Shown in pieces: positions 7,657-18,148 of a DNA stretch of 64,000 bases. Numbering within the stretch: position 1 is the first letter of the stretch; each line of letters opens with the position of its first letter. Location of the stretch: positions 1-64,000 of the forward strand of contig NZ_JNJA01000002.1 of the NCBI RefSeq assembly GCF_000702665.1, written 5' to 3'. The stretch is from Solidesulfovibrio alcoholivorans DSM 5433 (GTDB taxonomy: Bacteria; Desulfobacterota; Desulfovibrionia; Desulfovibrionales; Desulfovibrionaceae). A program made the position numbers and the translations under genes. The notes beneath the pieces are model-generated. The model saw nothing but the letters and a program-made list of their open reading frames with translations, searched no databases and was not told the DNA's origin.

Positions 7657-8877
7657 ATGGCTGCGGAAAAAAAGGCCGGTTTCACCCGGCGCGACCTGAT
7701 GAAGACCCTGGGGCTTGGCGGGCTGGCCGTGGCCGGCATGGGCCTGCCCGGCCCGGCCCTTGCCGCGGGCGAGCCCGAAAAGGCCGCCCCCGGCCCCATG
7801 CCCCGGCGCAAGCTTGGCAAGACCGGACTCGAGGTGTCCATTTTAAACCTCGGCGGCATGTTCGACACCATCAACAACCAGCTGCTCCTGCGCCAGGCCC
7901 TGGGCTGGGGCGTCAACTTCTGGGACACGGCCGAGGCCTACGGCAACGGCATGTCCGAAGAGGGCTACGGCCGCTTTTTCGCGCGCAATCCCGAAGCGCG
8001 CAAACAGATCGTCCTGACCACCAAGCTCGTGCCCAAGGGCGGCAAGTTCGACGAGCGCCTGGACGCCGCGCTCGCCCGGCTCAAGACCGATTACGTGGAC
8101 CTTTTCTATGTCCACGGCATCTCGGGCATCGGCGAGATGGACGGGCAGATGCGCGACTGGGCGGCGGCCAAGAAAAAGGCCGGCAAGATCAAGTTCTTCG
8201 GTTTCAGCTCCCACGCCAACATGGAGGACTGCCTGCTCGGCGCGGCCAAACTCGACTGGATCGACGCGGTGATGGTGTCCTACAACTTCCGGCTCATGCA
8301 CGAGCAGAAGATGCGCGAGGCCATCGCGGCCTGCGCCAAGGCGGGCATCGGCGTGGTGGCCATGAAGACGCAGGGCGGCGGCCCGGTCAAGACCGACTCG
8401 GAAGCGGAGCTGGACATGGCCGGCCGGTTCCTGGAAAAGGGCTTCACCGACAAGCAGGCCAAGCTCAAGGCCATCTGGCAAAACCCGGACATCGCCGCGG
8501 CCTGCTCCCAGATGCCAAATCTCACCATCCTCTCGGCCAACGTGGCCGCCGCGCGCGACGCCACGGCGCTCGCCCGGGAGGACTTCGATGCGCTGCGCGC
8601 CTTTGCCGACGCCACGCACGGCGACTACTGCGCGGGCTGCGCCGGCCTGTGCGGCGCGGCCATGGGCGGGGCCGTGCCCGTGGCCGACGTCATGCGCGCC
8701 ATGATGTACCATCGCGACTACGGCGAAACGGCCATCGCAAGGGAGCTCTACGCGAGCCTGCCCGAGGCGCTGCGTCGCGAGCCCTCCTCCCTGGATTTCT
8801 CCCGGGCCGAGGCGGCCTGTCCGCGCGGGCTGGCCATCGCCGCGATCATGGAAGACGCTTCCAGACTCCTTGCCTGA
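7657..8877 (+). CDS. Tat-exported aldo/keto reductase
   Basis: 406 aa. A Tat signal (FTRRDLMKTLG, Arg11-Arg12) is followed by an aldo/keto reductase barrel: RKLGKTGLEVSILNLGG, the Asp and Tyr of NFWDTAEAYGNG, the Lys of LTTKLVPKGG and the His of DLFYVHGIS make the catalytic tetrad. The C-terminus carries CAGCAGLC, three cysteines of the four usually seen in the iron-sulfur-type members of this family. AAGGAGGA precedes the start. It follows the polyferredoxin by 98 bases and likely belongs to the same redox module. Export is odd for an NADPH enzyme, since free NADPH is not available in the periplasm. Confidence 0.85.
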   Translation: MAAEKKAGFTRRDLMKTLGLGGLAVAGMGLPGPALAAGEPEKAAPGPMPRRKLGKTGLEVSILNLGGMFDTINNQLLLRQALGWGVNFWDTAEAYGNGMSEEGYGRFFARNPEARKQIVLTTKLVPKGGKFDERLDAALARLKTDYVDLFYVHGISGIGEMDGQMRDWAAAKKKAGKIKFFGFSSHANMEDCLLGAAKLDWIDAVMVSYNFRLMHEQKMREAIAACAKAGIGVVAMKTQGGGPVKTDSEAELDMAGRFLEKGFTDKQAKLKAIWQNPDIAAACSQMPNLTILSANVAAARDATALAREDFDALRAFADATHGDYCAGCAGLCGAAMGGAVPVADVMRAMMYHRDYGETAIARELYASLPEALRREPSSLDFSRAEAACPRGLAIAAIMEDASRLLA

Positions 8878-8918
8878 CATCCCTGCGGGGAAGCCTGGCG
8901 CTTTCCCCACCCTCCTTG

Positions 8919-8958
8919 CCGCGCCCGCTCCCGTTCCCCCGGGGCGGGCGCGGTTTTT
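8919..8958 (+). terminator. Rho-independent terminator after the aldo/keto reductase
   Basis: A 10-bp perfect GC stem (8919-8928 with 8944-8953) followed by five T residues. It closes the plus-strand redox cluster before the convergent secreted-protein gene. Confidence 0.8.
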
Positions 8959-8973
8959 GGAGCGGCGCGGGCG

Positions 8974-10524
8974 TCATTGCAGCAGCAGTGTGAAGACGGC
9001 TTGTGCCGGGAACGCCTGTTTCGGCTTCACGGTGCTCGTCTTGCCCTCGTAACGCATGCCGGCCGGATTGCGGGCCGCCTGGCAGGAGAGCATGGGCCAG
9101 GAGCAACCTGTGTAAAAGGCTGGCTCGCCGGCCAGGTAGAGACTGTTGGGGCCTTCGGGCAGGGTTGTTTCCACGGTGTTGGTCGTCTGGGGGACGAGGA
9201 TGTTGCCTGTAAGGACCGTGCCGGTGATCCCCTTTTCCACGCTGAGCGGTCCGCCGGCCAGGATCAGGTTGGCGATGGCGGCCTGAGCGTGGGAAGCGTC
9301 CATGATCTCGATCCCTTCCTGGGACACGATGTTGCGCAGCAGCACGTTGCCGGGGCCGGCCGGGCCCCAGTAGTCCGTCATGTCGATTTCCTCGACCATG
9401 TTGCCTTCGAACAGGTTGCGGAAGGGAAAATGCCCGTGCAGGGAGATGTCGCAGGGTGTCCAGGCGGTCGTTTCGCATTTGCGGATGGTGGAGAAATTGT
9501 AGCCGAAGACGTTGCCGTTGGCGCCCTGGCTCACGATCATGGCGTGGCGCAAGGTCTCGAAGACGTTGTTCTGCACGAGGCAGTCCGAGACATGCCGGCC
9601 CAGGCTCACGCCGTAGCCCCGGCCGCCGTCGCCGTAGTCGTGGGAATACTTGAAGGTGGAATCCGTGACCTCAATGGCCGCCGAGGACTCGGCGTAGACA
9701 TGGGCGCTGACGGTGTAGAGGCTTTCCACGCGGCGCACCCAGCAGTTGGCGGCGTACTTGAAGTGGATGGTCTCCCCGCCCGAACCCGCGTCCTCGCGGC
9801 GCAGGCCGAGATCCTCGATACCGACGTTTTGTCCCATGGAGTAGACCCGGGCCCGGGCCGTGAGCGCCCTGGTGAAGTCGATGCGCAGCGGCCTGTCCAG
9901 CGTCACCGTGGTCCCCGAGACGGAAACGACCCTGGCGAACTGGCCGACCACGCTCTGCGCCCAGTCCTGGTCCCATTCGGGATCGGTGTACATGCGCGCG
10001 GGGTCGTTTTGCTGCTCGATCTCCACCCAGGCGCCGGCGGTCATGTCTTTGGCGCTGGCCACGGTGATGGTGGTCGCGCCCAGGGCCGCGTCCGCAGTGA
10101 AGTCCGTCCAGGAGCGGGAATTGTAGGTGGTGAAATCCAGGCAGGGGTCGGACGCGCCGCCCAGGTCGAACACGAGCAGGCTCTTTTGTGCCCCGTCGCC
10201 GCGCAGGACCATGCCGCTTTCCAGGGAAAGGGTGCGGCGCAGGCGGTAGGTTCCGGCCGGGATGCGCAGCACCCCGGGCTTGGCCAGGGCGGACATGGCG
10301 GCCTCGAAGGCGGCGGTGTCGTCGGTTTCGCCGTCGCCCGTCGCGCCGTAGTCGCGCACGGAGAGGGTCGCAACCGGCGTCGGGGGGGACGTGCGCAGCC
10401 CGGCCCTGTCCCAACTGGCGGCCGGGTCTTCGTAGGTGGTCGCAGCCGGGGCCGTTCGGGCCGCTGCCAGCAGCATGGCCAGGGCCAGGAGAAGAACTCT
10501 GCGGGAGGGGAGGAACATGGGCAT
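8974..10524 (-). CDS. Secreted right-handed beta-helix (pectate-lyase-like) protein
   Basis: 516 aa from the ATG at 10522-10524. Signal peptide MPMFLPSRRVLLLALAMLL, cleavage near AAT. Residues ~45-110 hold the pectate_lyase_3/GH55-like opening (VRDYGATGDGETDDTAAFEAAM, then RIPAGTYRL and MVLRGDG). The middle and C-terminus contain short hydrophobic rungs with Asn ladders (DCLVQNNVFETL, NVFGYNFS, NLFEGNMVEE) typical of parallel beta-helices. Likely binds or cleaves an extracellular polysaccharide; no catalytic residues can be assigned. An in-frame TTG at 10569 is a weaker start with no signal-peptide gain. Confidence 0.75.
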   Translation of the reverse strand: MPMFLPSRRVLLLALAMLLAAARTAPAATTYEDPAASWDRAGLRTSPPTPVATLSVRDYGATGDGETDDTAAFEAAMSALAKPGVLRIPAGTYRLRRTLSLESGMVLRGDGAQKSLLVFDLGGASDPCLDFTTYNSRSWTDFTADAALGATTITVASAKDMTAGAWVEIEQQNDPARMYTDPEWDQDWAQSVVGQFARVVSVSGTTVTLDRPLRIDFTRALTARARVYSMGQNVGIEDLGLRREDAGSGGETIHFKYAANCWVRRVESLYTVSAHVYAESSAAIEVTDSTFKYSHDYGDGGRGYGVSLGRHVSDCLVQNNVFETLRHAMIVSQGANGNVFGYNFSTIRKCETTAWTPCDISLHGHFPFRNLFEGNMVEEIDMTDYWGPAGPGNVLLRNIVSQEGIEIMDASHAQAAIANLILAGGPLSVEKGITGTVLTGNILVPQTTNTVETTLPEGPNSLYLAGEPAFYTGCSWPMLSCQAARNPAGMRYEGKTSTVKPKQAFPAQAVFTLLLQ

Positions 10525-10752
10525 CCGTGCGTCGCGGGTTGGGCCGGGGGAGGAGTCCCCGGTTGCCAAAGATTTGCACAGGCGATGCCGTTGTGGAAAA
10601 AGTCAAGAATTCGTATTTTAGTATATTGAATACGGGGTGTTGGTGTATTGAGAAAGGGGGGACAGGAAAACGGCCCTCAAGACGCTGTCCATTGTCTGTG
10701 GAAAATCCACGAGGCATGGAACCCGGAGCGTCTTTTGGAGATCGCAGGAGGA

Positions 10753-12001
10753 TCAGTCGCCGCCGCCGCGGAGGGCTTCGATGGGATCCATGGCCGCGGC
10801 CTTGCGCGCGGGCCTCAGGCCGAAGACCAGGGCGATGGCCACGGCCGCGGCAAGGGAGAGCACGAAGACCTTGGGCGACAGGCGCAGTTGCAGCAGGCCC
10901 AGGCGGGACAGGGATTCCCCCAGTGCCACGCCGAGCGCCACGCCGCACAGCGAGCCGGCCAGGGTCAGGTAGAGGGCCTCGGACAGGAACTGGGCGGTGA
11001 TCGCCGCGCCGCTCGCGCCCACGGCCTTGCGCAGGCCGATTTCCACCTTGCGTTCGCTGACGCTTAGAAACATCAGGTTGGCCAGTACGAAGCCTCCGAC
11101 CACGATGGCCACCCCGGCCGTGATGCCGAGGAAGGCGACCAGTCCGCCGGTGAACGCCGTGAGGAACTTGAGGATTTCGCTGGCCGAGATGATGGTGAAG
11201 TCGTCGTTGTCCGTGGGCCCGAGGTGGTGCAGGTGGCGCAGCAGGGCGCGCAGGTTGTCCTTGTGCGTGTCGATCAGGGCCGGGTCGTGGAACTTGACGC
11301 GAAGTCCGCGGAAGTACTTGCGGTCGAGGTTGAAGCGCTGGGTGAGCGTGGTGATGGGCATGATGACGCGGTCGTCGATGGTGACGTCCGACCCCCCGCC
11401 CGAGAGCCCGCGGTAGGCCAGCCGGCCGACGATCTGCACGGGCAGGTTCTTGACCATGATGGTGCGCCCGAGCGGCGAGGCGTCGCCGAAGAGCTGACGC
11501 GCCGGCTCGTCGCCGATAAGCGCCACCTTGGCCCCGCGCGCCACGTCCTCCTCGGACAGGTCGCGGCCTTCGGCCAGCGGCCAGTTCCAGGCCCTGGCGT
11601 AGTTTTCCGTGGCCCCGACCACCACCGGGGATTCGTGATTCCTGTTGCCGTACTTGAGCGTGATCTGGCGGATCGAACGCATGGGCAGCACGGCGTAGGC
11701 CCCGGGCAGGGAGCGCGACACGGCCCGCGCGTCGGCCCAGGTGAGGGTGTAGACGCGCTGGCCCACGGGCCGGTTCTCGATGTCGCCGCCAAGGACCATG
11801 ACCGCGTCCGGGCCGAAGAAATCGACGATCTCCAGTGCCTTGCGCCGCGCGCCATCCACCGAGGCCACGATGACCGTGAGCGCCGCCACGCCCATGGCCA
11901 CGGCGGCGATGACGAAGGCGCTGCGCGCCTTGTGCGCGGAGAGCGCAAGCAGGGCCATGCGCTGGATGCGCCAGAGGATGCGCAGGATGCGCAGGGCGCG
12001 C

Positions 12002-12027
<26 letters not shown>
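10753..12027 (-). CDS. MacB/FtsX-type ABC transporter permease
   Basis: 424 aa. One membrane segment near the N-terminus (SAFVIAAVAMGVAALTVIVAS), a ~220-residue periplasmic MacB_PCD domain, and three C-terminal segments ending PARKAAAMDPIEALRGGGD, the family's conserved coupling tail. The ATPase is a separate upstream gene (26-base overlap), so this is the split MacB-like arrangement. With the adaptor it forms a mechanotransmission-type exporter or an efflux pump. No TolC-like outer-membrane partner is in the window. Confidence 0.88.
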
Positions 12028-12696
<669 letters not shown>

Positions 12697-12700
<4 letters not shown>

Positions 12701-13962
12701 CGCCGCACCGGCCTGTTGGCGCGGGGGGCGTTGACGGTCGGCGCGGCAAGCCCCGGCAGCACGATCTGCGTGGCCACCTTTTCGCCCGGGGAAAGCCCCG
12801 CGGTCACCTCGGTCTCGTTGAGGCCCTCCAGTCCGAGCTTGGGGCTGACCTCGCGCACGGAGCCGTCCCCGGCCACGGCGAACACGACCTGGCGGTCGCC
12901 GATCCATTTGAGCGCGGCGTTGGGGATGACGAGCACGCCCTTTTTCTCCTGGACCACGATCTGGCACTGCGTGGTCATTTCCGGGCGCAGCTGCGCGGAC
13001 TCCTTGGGGTCCAGGCGCACGAGCGCCTGGTAGTAGACGATGTTGTCGCGGATTTCCGGCTGGGGGTAGATCTGGTCCACGCTGCCCTTAAACACCGTGG
13101 CGGGATGGGCGTCCACGCGAAATTCCACGGCACGGCCGGGGTGCACCTGCCCCACGTCGGTCTCGTCCACGTAGATCCACATTTCCAGGCGCGTGGGATC
13201 GAGCACGGTGATGAGGTTGGCCACCTGCAACCCGGCCACGACCGTCTCGCCGGCCTGGGAGGTGACGAACGCGACCACGCCGTCGATGGGGCTGACGATG
13301 CGGGTGTAGGAAATCTTGGTCCTGGCGGACTCGATGACGGCTTCGGCCTCTTCCTTGGCTTTTTGCGCCTTGAAGCGCTCTTTCTCGAACTCGGTTCGCA
13401 ACCTGATCTCGGAGGCCTCGCGGGCGAGCACCTCGTTTTGGCCGACCAGGGCGTCGCGGTGGGCGGCGTCGAGGACGTCGCGGGCGATCAGCGACTTGCC
13501 GTAGAGCTCCTGCTGCCGTTTGAGGTTGGCGGCGGCGTAGTCGCTCTTGGCCCGGGACAGGCGCTGTTCGGCCTGCGCCTCGGCGATGCGCTTGGGGTAG
13601 ACGGCCTCGACCTGCGCCAGTTCGGCCGTGGTCCGGGCGAGCTTGGCCTCGGCCTCGTCGAGTTGGGCGCGCAGTTCCCGGTCGTCGATGACGGCGATGA
13701 GCTGGCCCTTGTGGACCTCGTCACCGACCTTGACGTTCATTTCCTTGATGGTGCCCGTGGCGCGCGCGCCGATCTTGACGATGGCCCCGACCTGCGCCTT
13801 GATGATGCCCGTTGCCTCGAGGACCTTGCGCACGTCGCCGACCTGCGCTTCGGCCGTGGCCAGCACGCGGGGCGGTTCGACGGTTTTACGGGTGATTTTC
13901 CAGGCGTAGATCCCGGCCCCGGCGACGACGGCCAGGACAATGAGCCACTTCAGTCTGCGCAT
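12697..13962 (-). CDS. MacA/HlyD-family periplasmic adaptor protein
   Basis: 421 aa. N-terminal anchor MRRLKWLIVLAVVAGAGIYAW, then the lipoyl half-motif (IVKIGARATGTIKEMNVKVGDEVHKGQLIAVID), a long alpha-hairpin rich in Ala/Glu/Lys (about residues 95-225), the second lipoyl half (RIVSPIDGVVAFVTSQAGETV), and a beta-barrel domain (TDVGQVHPGRAVEFRVDAHP). It connects the inner-membrane ABC permease to an outer-membrane channel. First gene of the operon; the start is about 90 bases from the next gene upstream. Substrate unknown. Confidence 0.9.
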
Positions 13963-14048
13963 GCGTTGTATCCGGAGGTCGGTTTTCCCGTCCTATAGCC
14001 CGGATGGCGCGGCGGGGCAAATCGGGGTTGCGTCTGTGCGGCTGCCGC

Positions 14049-14534
14049 CTAAAACGGCGAAAGCTGCTTCCAGAACGGCTTGCCTTCCTTGGGCGGGGGG
14101 CCGGGTTTGGCGCGGTTTTTCTCGATCTTGCACTCGACCATGGCGAAGGTCTCGGTCTTGCCGCCGGAACAGCCCACGAACACCTTCACGTGGTAGCTGT
14201 TGTCGTTATGGAGCAGAAAATATTCGAGCAGGGTCTTGCCGCCCGGAGCCGGGGCGGTGGCGTCGGGACGGCCGTACTTGGCCGTGAAGTCGGCCGTGGC
14301 TTTGGCGACGTCGCACGTTTCGAGTTCCATCCTGGAGGGGCTTAGGGAAAAGCTGTCCTTGTAGATGCAGCTGTTGTCCAGGATGTTCTTGCCGCCGACG
14401 TTGGCGGGCTGGGCGATGTATTTCGTCTTGGCGAGCAGTTCGCCCAGAGCCGGATTGGGATGGTAGGTCTGGGCCAGGGCCGGGCGGCAACACAAGAGCG
14501 CGGCAAAAAAGCAAAACGTCGCAACCGTACGCAT
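14049..14534 (-). CDS. Secreted hypothetical protein, 161 aa
   Basis: A signal peptide (MRTVATFCFFAALLCCRPALA) is followed by a small soluble domain with four cysteines (DNSCIYKD, LETCDVAK, FVGCSGG, MVECKIE) that could form two disulfides in the periplasm. The ATG at 14532-14534 sits 7 bases from AGGAGG; the ATG at 14540 is too close to the same site. Family not recognised. It lies between the adaptor gene and the phosphomutase on the same strand but is not clearly in an operon with either. Confidence 0.65.
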   Translation of the reverse strand: MRTVATFCFFAALLCCRPALAQTYHPNPALGELLAKTKYIAQPANVGGKNILDNSCIYKDSFSLSPSRMELETCDVAKATADFTAKYGRPDATAPAPGGKTLLEYFLLHNDNSYHVKVFVGCSGGKTETFAMVECKIEKNRAKPGPPPKEGKPFWKQLSPF

Positions 14535-14586
14535 CGTCATTCCTCCTTGCGCGGACGCCGCCGCCGGCCCGGGCGGGCGCGAGCGG

Positions 14587-15954
14587 CTACGCCGAAAGCT
14601 CCGCGATCCAGCCGGCCACCGGCTCCTCGATCAGGCGGCGGATCGCCGCGAGCCGCTCGGGTGTCTCGGCCTCGAAGCGCAGCACCAGCACGGGCTGGGT
14701 GTTGGAGGCGCGCAGCAGCCCCCAGCCGTCGGGGAAGGTCAGCCGCACGCCGTCCACGTCGATGACGTCGTAGCGGCCCGTAAAATAGTCACGCGCCTTC
14801 TCGACCACCGCGAACTTGACCGCATCCGGGCAATCCATGCGGATTTCCGGGGTGTTGACCGTGGCCGGCCAGTCCGAAAGCATGGCCCCGAGCGGCCTGT
14901 CCGAGGCGGCCACGATCTCGGCGAGCCGCGCGGCGGCGTAGATGCCGTCGTCGAAGCCGAAATAGCGGTCCGCGAAAAACATGTGCCCGCTCATCTCGCC
15001 GGCGAGGATCGCGCCGGTTTCGCGCATGCGCGATTTGATCAGCGAATGGCCCGTGGCGGCCATGATCGGCTCGCCGCCATGGGCGGCGATGTCCTTGTAA
15101 AGCAGGTGGCTGCACTTGACCTCGCCGATGACCGTGCCCCCGGGATGGGCGGCGAGCACCGCGCGGGCGTAGATGGCCAGGACCTGGTCGCCGTACATGA
15201 GCCGGCCGGAGCCGTCCACGACGCCGATGCGGTCCGCGTCGCCGTCGAGGCCCACGCCGAAATCCGCGCCCTCGGCCACGACCCGCGCCGCGAGGTCGGC
15301 GACGTTGGCAAGCACCACGGGGTCGGGGTGGTGGTTGGGAAAGCGGCCGTCGGGCTCGCAATAAAGCGGCACGACCTGCGCGCCGCACTGGCGCAGGGCC
15401 TCGGCGCAGACGAGCCCCCCGGCCCCGTTGCCGCCGTCCACCACGACCTTGACCGCGCGCGAAAGCACCATCTGGTCGGTCAGATGCTCCACATAGGAGG
15501 GCTTGATGTCGTGCTCGCAGACGATGCCCATGCCGGAAACGAACTCGCCTGCGGCCATGATGTCGTAGAGTTCCCGGATGGCGTCGGTGTGGATGGTGGT
15601 CTCGCCGCACCAGATCTTGAAGCCGTTAAATTCCGGTGGGTTGTGGCTGGCCGTGACCATGACGCCGGCTTTGCGCCCCAGTGCCTTGACCCCGTAGTAG
15701 AAGACCGGCGTCGGCACCATGCCAAGGCACACCACGTCGATGCCGCACGAGGCCAGGCCCACGGCCAGACGCGCCTGGTATTCGGGAGAACTCAGGCGGC
15801 AGTCGTGGCCGACCACGGCCTGACTGTGCCCCTGGCGCAGGAAATAGGTCCCGGCCGCCCGGCCGAGCAGCTCCACCCAGTCGGGGTCGAAATCGACGTC
15901 CACAACGCCTCGGATGTCATAGGCGCGGAAAACGCCGGGCGAGACGGATTTCAT
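14587..15954 (-). CDS. Phosphomannomutase/phosphoglucomutase
   Basis: 455 aa, full length for the AlgC/ManB family. FRAYDIRGVVD opens domain 1; the phosphoserine loop TASHNPPEFNGFK has Ser103; the metal loop DGDADRIGVVD lies near residue 240; GEMSGHMFF is the sugar-binding loop; RASNTQPVLVLRFEAE is the phosphate-binding C-terminal loop. It interconverts the 1- and 6-phosphates of mannose or glucose, feeding nucleotide-sugar synthesis for LPS and exopolysaccharide. Transcribed divergently from hflK across an 81-base gap. Confidence 0.95.
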   Translation of the reverse strand: MKSVSPGVFRAYDIRGVVDVDFDPDWVELLGRAAGTYFLRQGHSQAVVGHDCRLSSPEYQARLAVGLASCGIDVVCLGMVPTPVFYYGVKALGRKAGVMVTASHNPPEFNGFKIWCGETTIHTDAIRELYDIMAAGEFVSGMGIVCEHDIKPSYVEHLTDQMVLSRAVKVVVDGGNGAGGLVCAEALRQCGAQVVPLYCEPDGRFPNHHPDPVVLANVADLAARVVAEGADFGVGLDGDADRIGVVDGSGRLMYGDQVLAIYARAVLAAHPGGTVIGEVKCSHLLYKDIAAHGGEPIMAATGHSLIKSRMRETGAILAGEMSGHMFFADRYFGFDDGIYAAARLAEIVAASDRPLGAMLSDWPATVNTPEIRMDCPDAVKFAVVEKARDYFTGRYDVIDVDGVRLTFPDGWGLLRASNTQPVLVLRFEAETPERLAAIRRLIEEPVAGWIAELSA

Positions 15955-16035
15955 GCAGCATCCTCCATGCTGTTACGACGGCGGCGGTGGGGGCTTCCCT
16001 TGACCTTCCCCCGCATCTCTCCTATGCCGCCTGGG

Positions 16036-17157
16036 ATGAACTGGGATTGGGAAAAGCTCACTGAGCAAAAACGCCGCCAGGGTTCGCCGATTCCGGACCC
16101 CGGCCGCTTCGGCGAGGATCTGGGCAAGAAACTGTCCTCTTTCAAGGGGCGGTTGCCGGGGGGACCGAAACTCGTGCTGTTGGTCGTGGTCCTTTTGTGG
16201 GCCGCCAGCGGCATCTACATCGTGGAGCCCGACGAGGCAGGCGTGGTCCAACGCTTCGGCGCCTACGCCTACAGCACCGGACCGGGGCCGCATTACCACT
16301 TACCGTTTCCCCTCGAGACCGTAAAGACCCCGAAAGTCTCCCAGGTGCGCCGGGTGGAAATCGGGTTCCGCTCCATGGCCGGGCGCGACGGCGGCACGTT
16401 GCAAAGCCGCCCGGTGCCGGAGGAATCGCTCATGCTCACGGGCGATGAGAACATCGTGGACGCGCAGTTCATCGTGCAATACCAGATCGGCAACCCCGTG
16501 GACTATCTGTTCAAGGTCGACCACCCCGACGAGACGGTCAAGAGCGCGGCCGAGGCGGCCATGCGCGAGGTCATGGGCGACGCCAAGATCGATTCCGTGC
16601 TCACCTCGGGCAAGCTCAAGGTGCAGACCGACGCCAAGAAGCTGCTCCAGGAGATGCTCAACCGCTACGACAGCGGCGTCGAGGTGCTCGCCGTGCAGTT
16701 GCAGGACGTGCATCCGCCCCGTGAAGTGGTGGACGCCTTCAAGGACGTGGCCAGCGCGCGCGAGGACAAAAGCCGTCTGATCAACGAGGCCGACGCCTAC
16801 GCCAACGACATCCTGCCCAAGGCCCGGGGCCGCGCCGCGGCGATCCTCAACGAAGCCACGGCCTACCGCGAGCAGACCATCCGCCGCGCCAAGGGCGGCG
16901 CGGACCGCTTTTCGGCCCTGCGCACCGAATACGACAAGGCCAAGGACGTCACCCGCGAGCGGCTCTATATCGAGGCCATGGAAAACCTCTTCGCCAACCC
17001 CGACCTGGAAAAGATCGTGCTCGGCAACGACGCGGCCCGCCAGGCGGTGCCTTACCTGCCGCTGACCCAGCTTGCCCCGGCAGCGCCCGAAACGGCCGCC
17101 GCGCGGCCGGAGGCGGCCAAGGCCGACCCGGCCAAGCCCAAGGGAGGCCGGCCGTGA
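16036..17157 (+). CDS. hflK: HflK, membrane protease regulator (SPFH family)
   Basis: 373 aa from MNWDWEKL at 16036; a second in-frame ATG at 16024 is possible. One membrane segment (KLVLLVVVLLWAASGIYIV, about 46-64) then the SPFH/band 7 domain (VEPDEAGVVQRFGAY, PGPHYHLPFPLETV) and a long charged helix. Its tail is Ala/Pro-rich. HflK and HflC form a large complex that surrounds FtsH and modulates membrane protein turnover. Overlaps hflC by 4 bases (GTGA). Confidence 0.95.
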   Translation: MNWDWEKLTEQKRRQGSPIPDPGRFGEDLGKKLSSFKGRLPGGPKLVLLVVVLLWAASGIYIVEPDEAGVVQRFGAYAYSTGPGPHYHLPFPLETVKTPKVSQVRRVEIGFRSMAGRDGGTLQSRPVPEESLMLTGDENIVDAQFIVQYQIGNPVDYLFKVDHPDETVKSAAEAAMREVMGDAKIDSVLTSGKLKVQTDAKKLLQEMLNRYDSGVEVLAVQLQDVHPPREVVDAFKDVASAREDKSRLINEADAYANDILPKARGRAAAILNEATAYREQTIRRAKGGADRFSALRTEYDKAKDVTRERLYIEAMENLFANPDLEKIVLGNDAARQAVPYLPLTQLAPAAPETAAARPEAAKADPAKPKGGRP

Positions 17158-18002
17158 AAACTTCCGTCATCATCACCGCGGTGCTGGCTTTTTTCGCCCT
17201 TGTCGCCGCTTTTCAGAGCGTCTACGTGGTGGACCAGACCGAAACGGCCATCGTGCTCCAGCTCGGCAAGCCCACGGGCGACGCCAAGGGGCCGGGCCTG
17301 CACTTCAAGATCCCCTTCATCCAGAACGTCGTCTTTTTCGACGCCAGGCTCCTGGAATACGACGCCAAGACGGCCGAGGTGCTCACCCTCGACAAGAAAA
17401 ACCTGGTGGTGGACAACTACGCCCGCTGGCGCATCGCCAATCCGCTCCTGTTCTACCGCACGCTGCGCACGGTGGGCCGGGCCCACGCCCGCCTCGACGA
17501 CATCATCTACGCCGAACTGCGCGTGGCCCTGGGTCAGTACACGCTCCAGGACATCGTCTCGGAAAAGCGCGCCGTGATCATGGGCGAGGTGACGCAGAAG
17601 TCCAACCAGCTGCTCTCCCCCTACGGCATCGACATCGTGGACGTGCGCATCAAGCGCACCGACCTGCCGCCGGAAAACGCCCAGGCCATCTACGGCCGCA
17701 TGCGCGCCGAACGCGAGCGCCAGGCCAAGCTGTACCGTTCCGAGGGCTGGGAGGAGATGGAAAAGATCAAGTCCGGCGCGGACAAGGACCGGGCCGTGCT
17801 CCTGGCCGAGGCTGAACGCCAGGCCGAAGTGCTGCGCGGCGTGGGCGACGCCGAGGCGGCGTCCATCTGGGCCGAGGCCGTGACCAAGGCCCCGGACTTC
17901 TTCTCCTTCACGCGCAGCCTCGAGGCGTACCAGAAGGCTTTTGCGCACAAGACGCGGCTGGTGCTCACGCCCCAGAGCCCGTTTCTCAAATACTTCCGGT
18001 AG
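17154..18002 (+). CDS. hflC: HflC, membrane protease regulator (SPFH family)
   Basis: 282 aa. Starts with GTG at 17154 inside the hflK stop. One N-terminal membrane segment (VIITAVLAFFALVAAFQS), then SPFH motifs (YVVDQTETAIVLQLGKP, GPGLHFKIPF), RAERERQAKLYRSEG and the C-terminal helix. Partner of HflK in the FtsH-associated complex. Confidence 0.95.
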   Translation: MKTSVIITAVLAFFALVAAFQSVYVVDQTETAIVLQLGKPTGDAKGPGLHFKIPFIQNVVFFDARLLEYDAKTAEVLTLDKKNLVVDNYARWRIANPLLFYRTLRTVGRAHARLDDIIYAELRVALGQYTLQDIVSEKRAVIMGEVTQKSNQLLSPYGIDIVDVRIKRTDLPPENAQAIYGRMRAERERQAKLYRSEGWEEMEKIKSGADKDRAVLLAEAERQAEVLRGVGDAEAASIWAEAVTKAPDFFSFTRSLEAYQKAFAHKTRLVLTPQSPFLKYFR

Positions 18003-18007
18003 GCCGT

Positions 18008-18029
18008 GCCCCGGTCCCGTGACCGGGGC
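18008..18029. terminator. Possible hairpin between hflC and secF
   Basis: A 9-bp perfect stem (GCCCCGGTC at 18008-18016 with 18021-18029) lies six bases after the hflC stop. There is no T-run, so it may only stabilise the mRNA end or attenuate transcription into secF. Confidence 0.35.
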
Positions 18030-18148
18030 CGGCCCGCCGGCCTTGACAAGCCCTGCGCCTTTGGCGGAAGGTTCAACCCCATTTCCGCGGGCGGGTGGCC
18101 CGGGCGCCTTCCGTCCGCCATTCCCGCACCAACCCAGAGGGGGAAACG

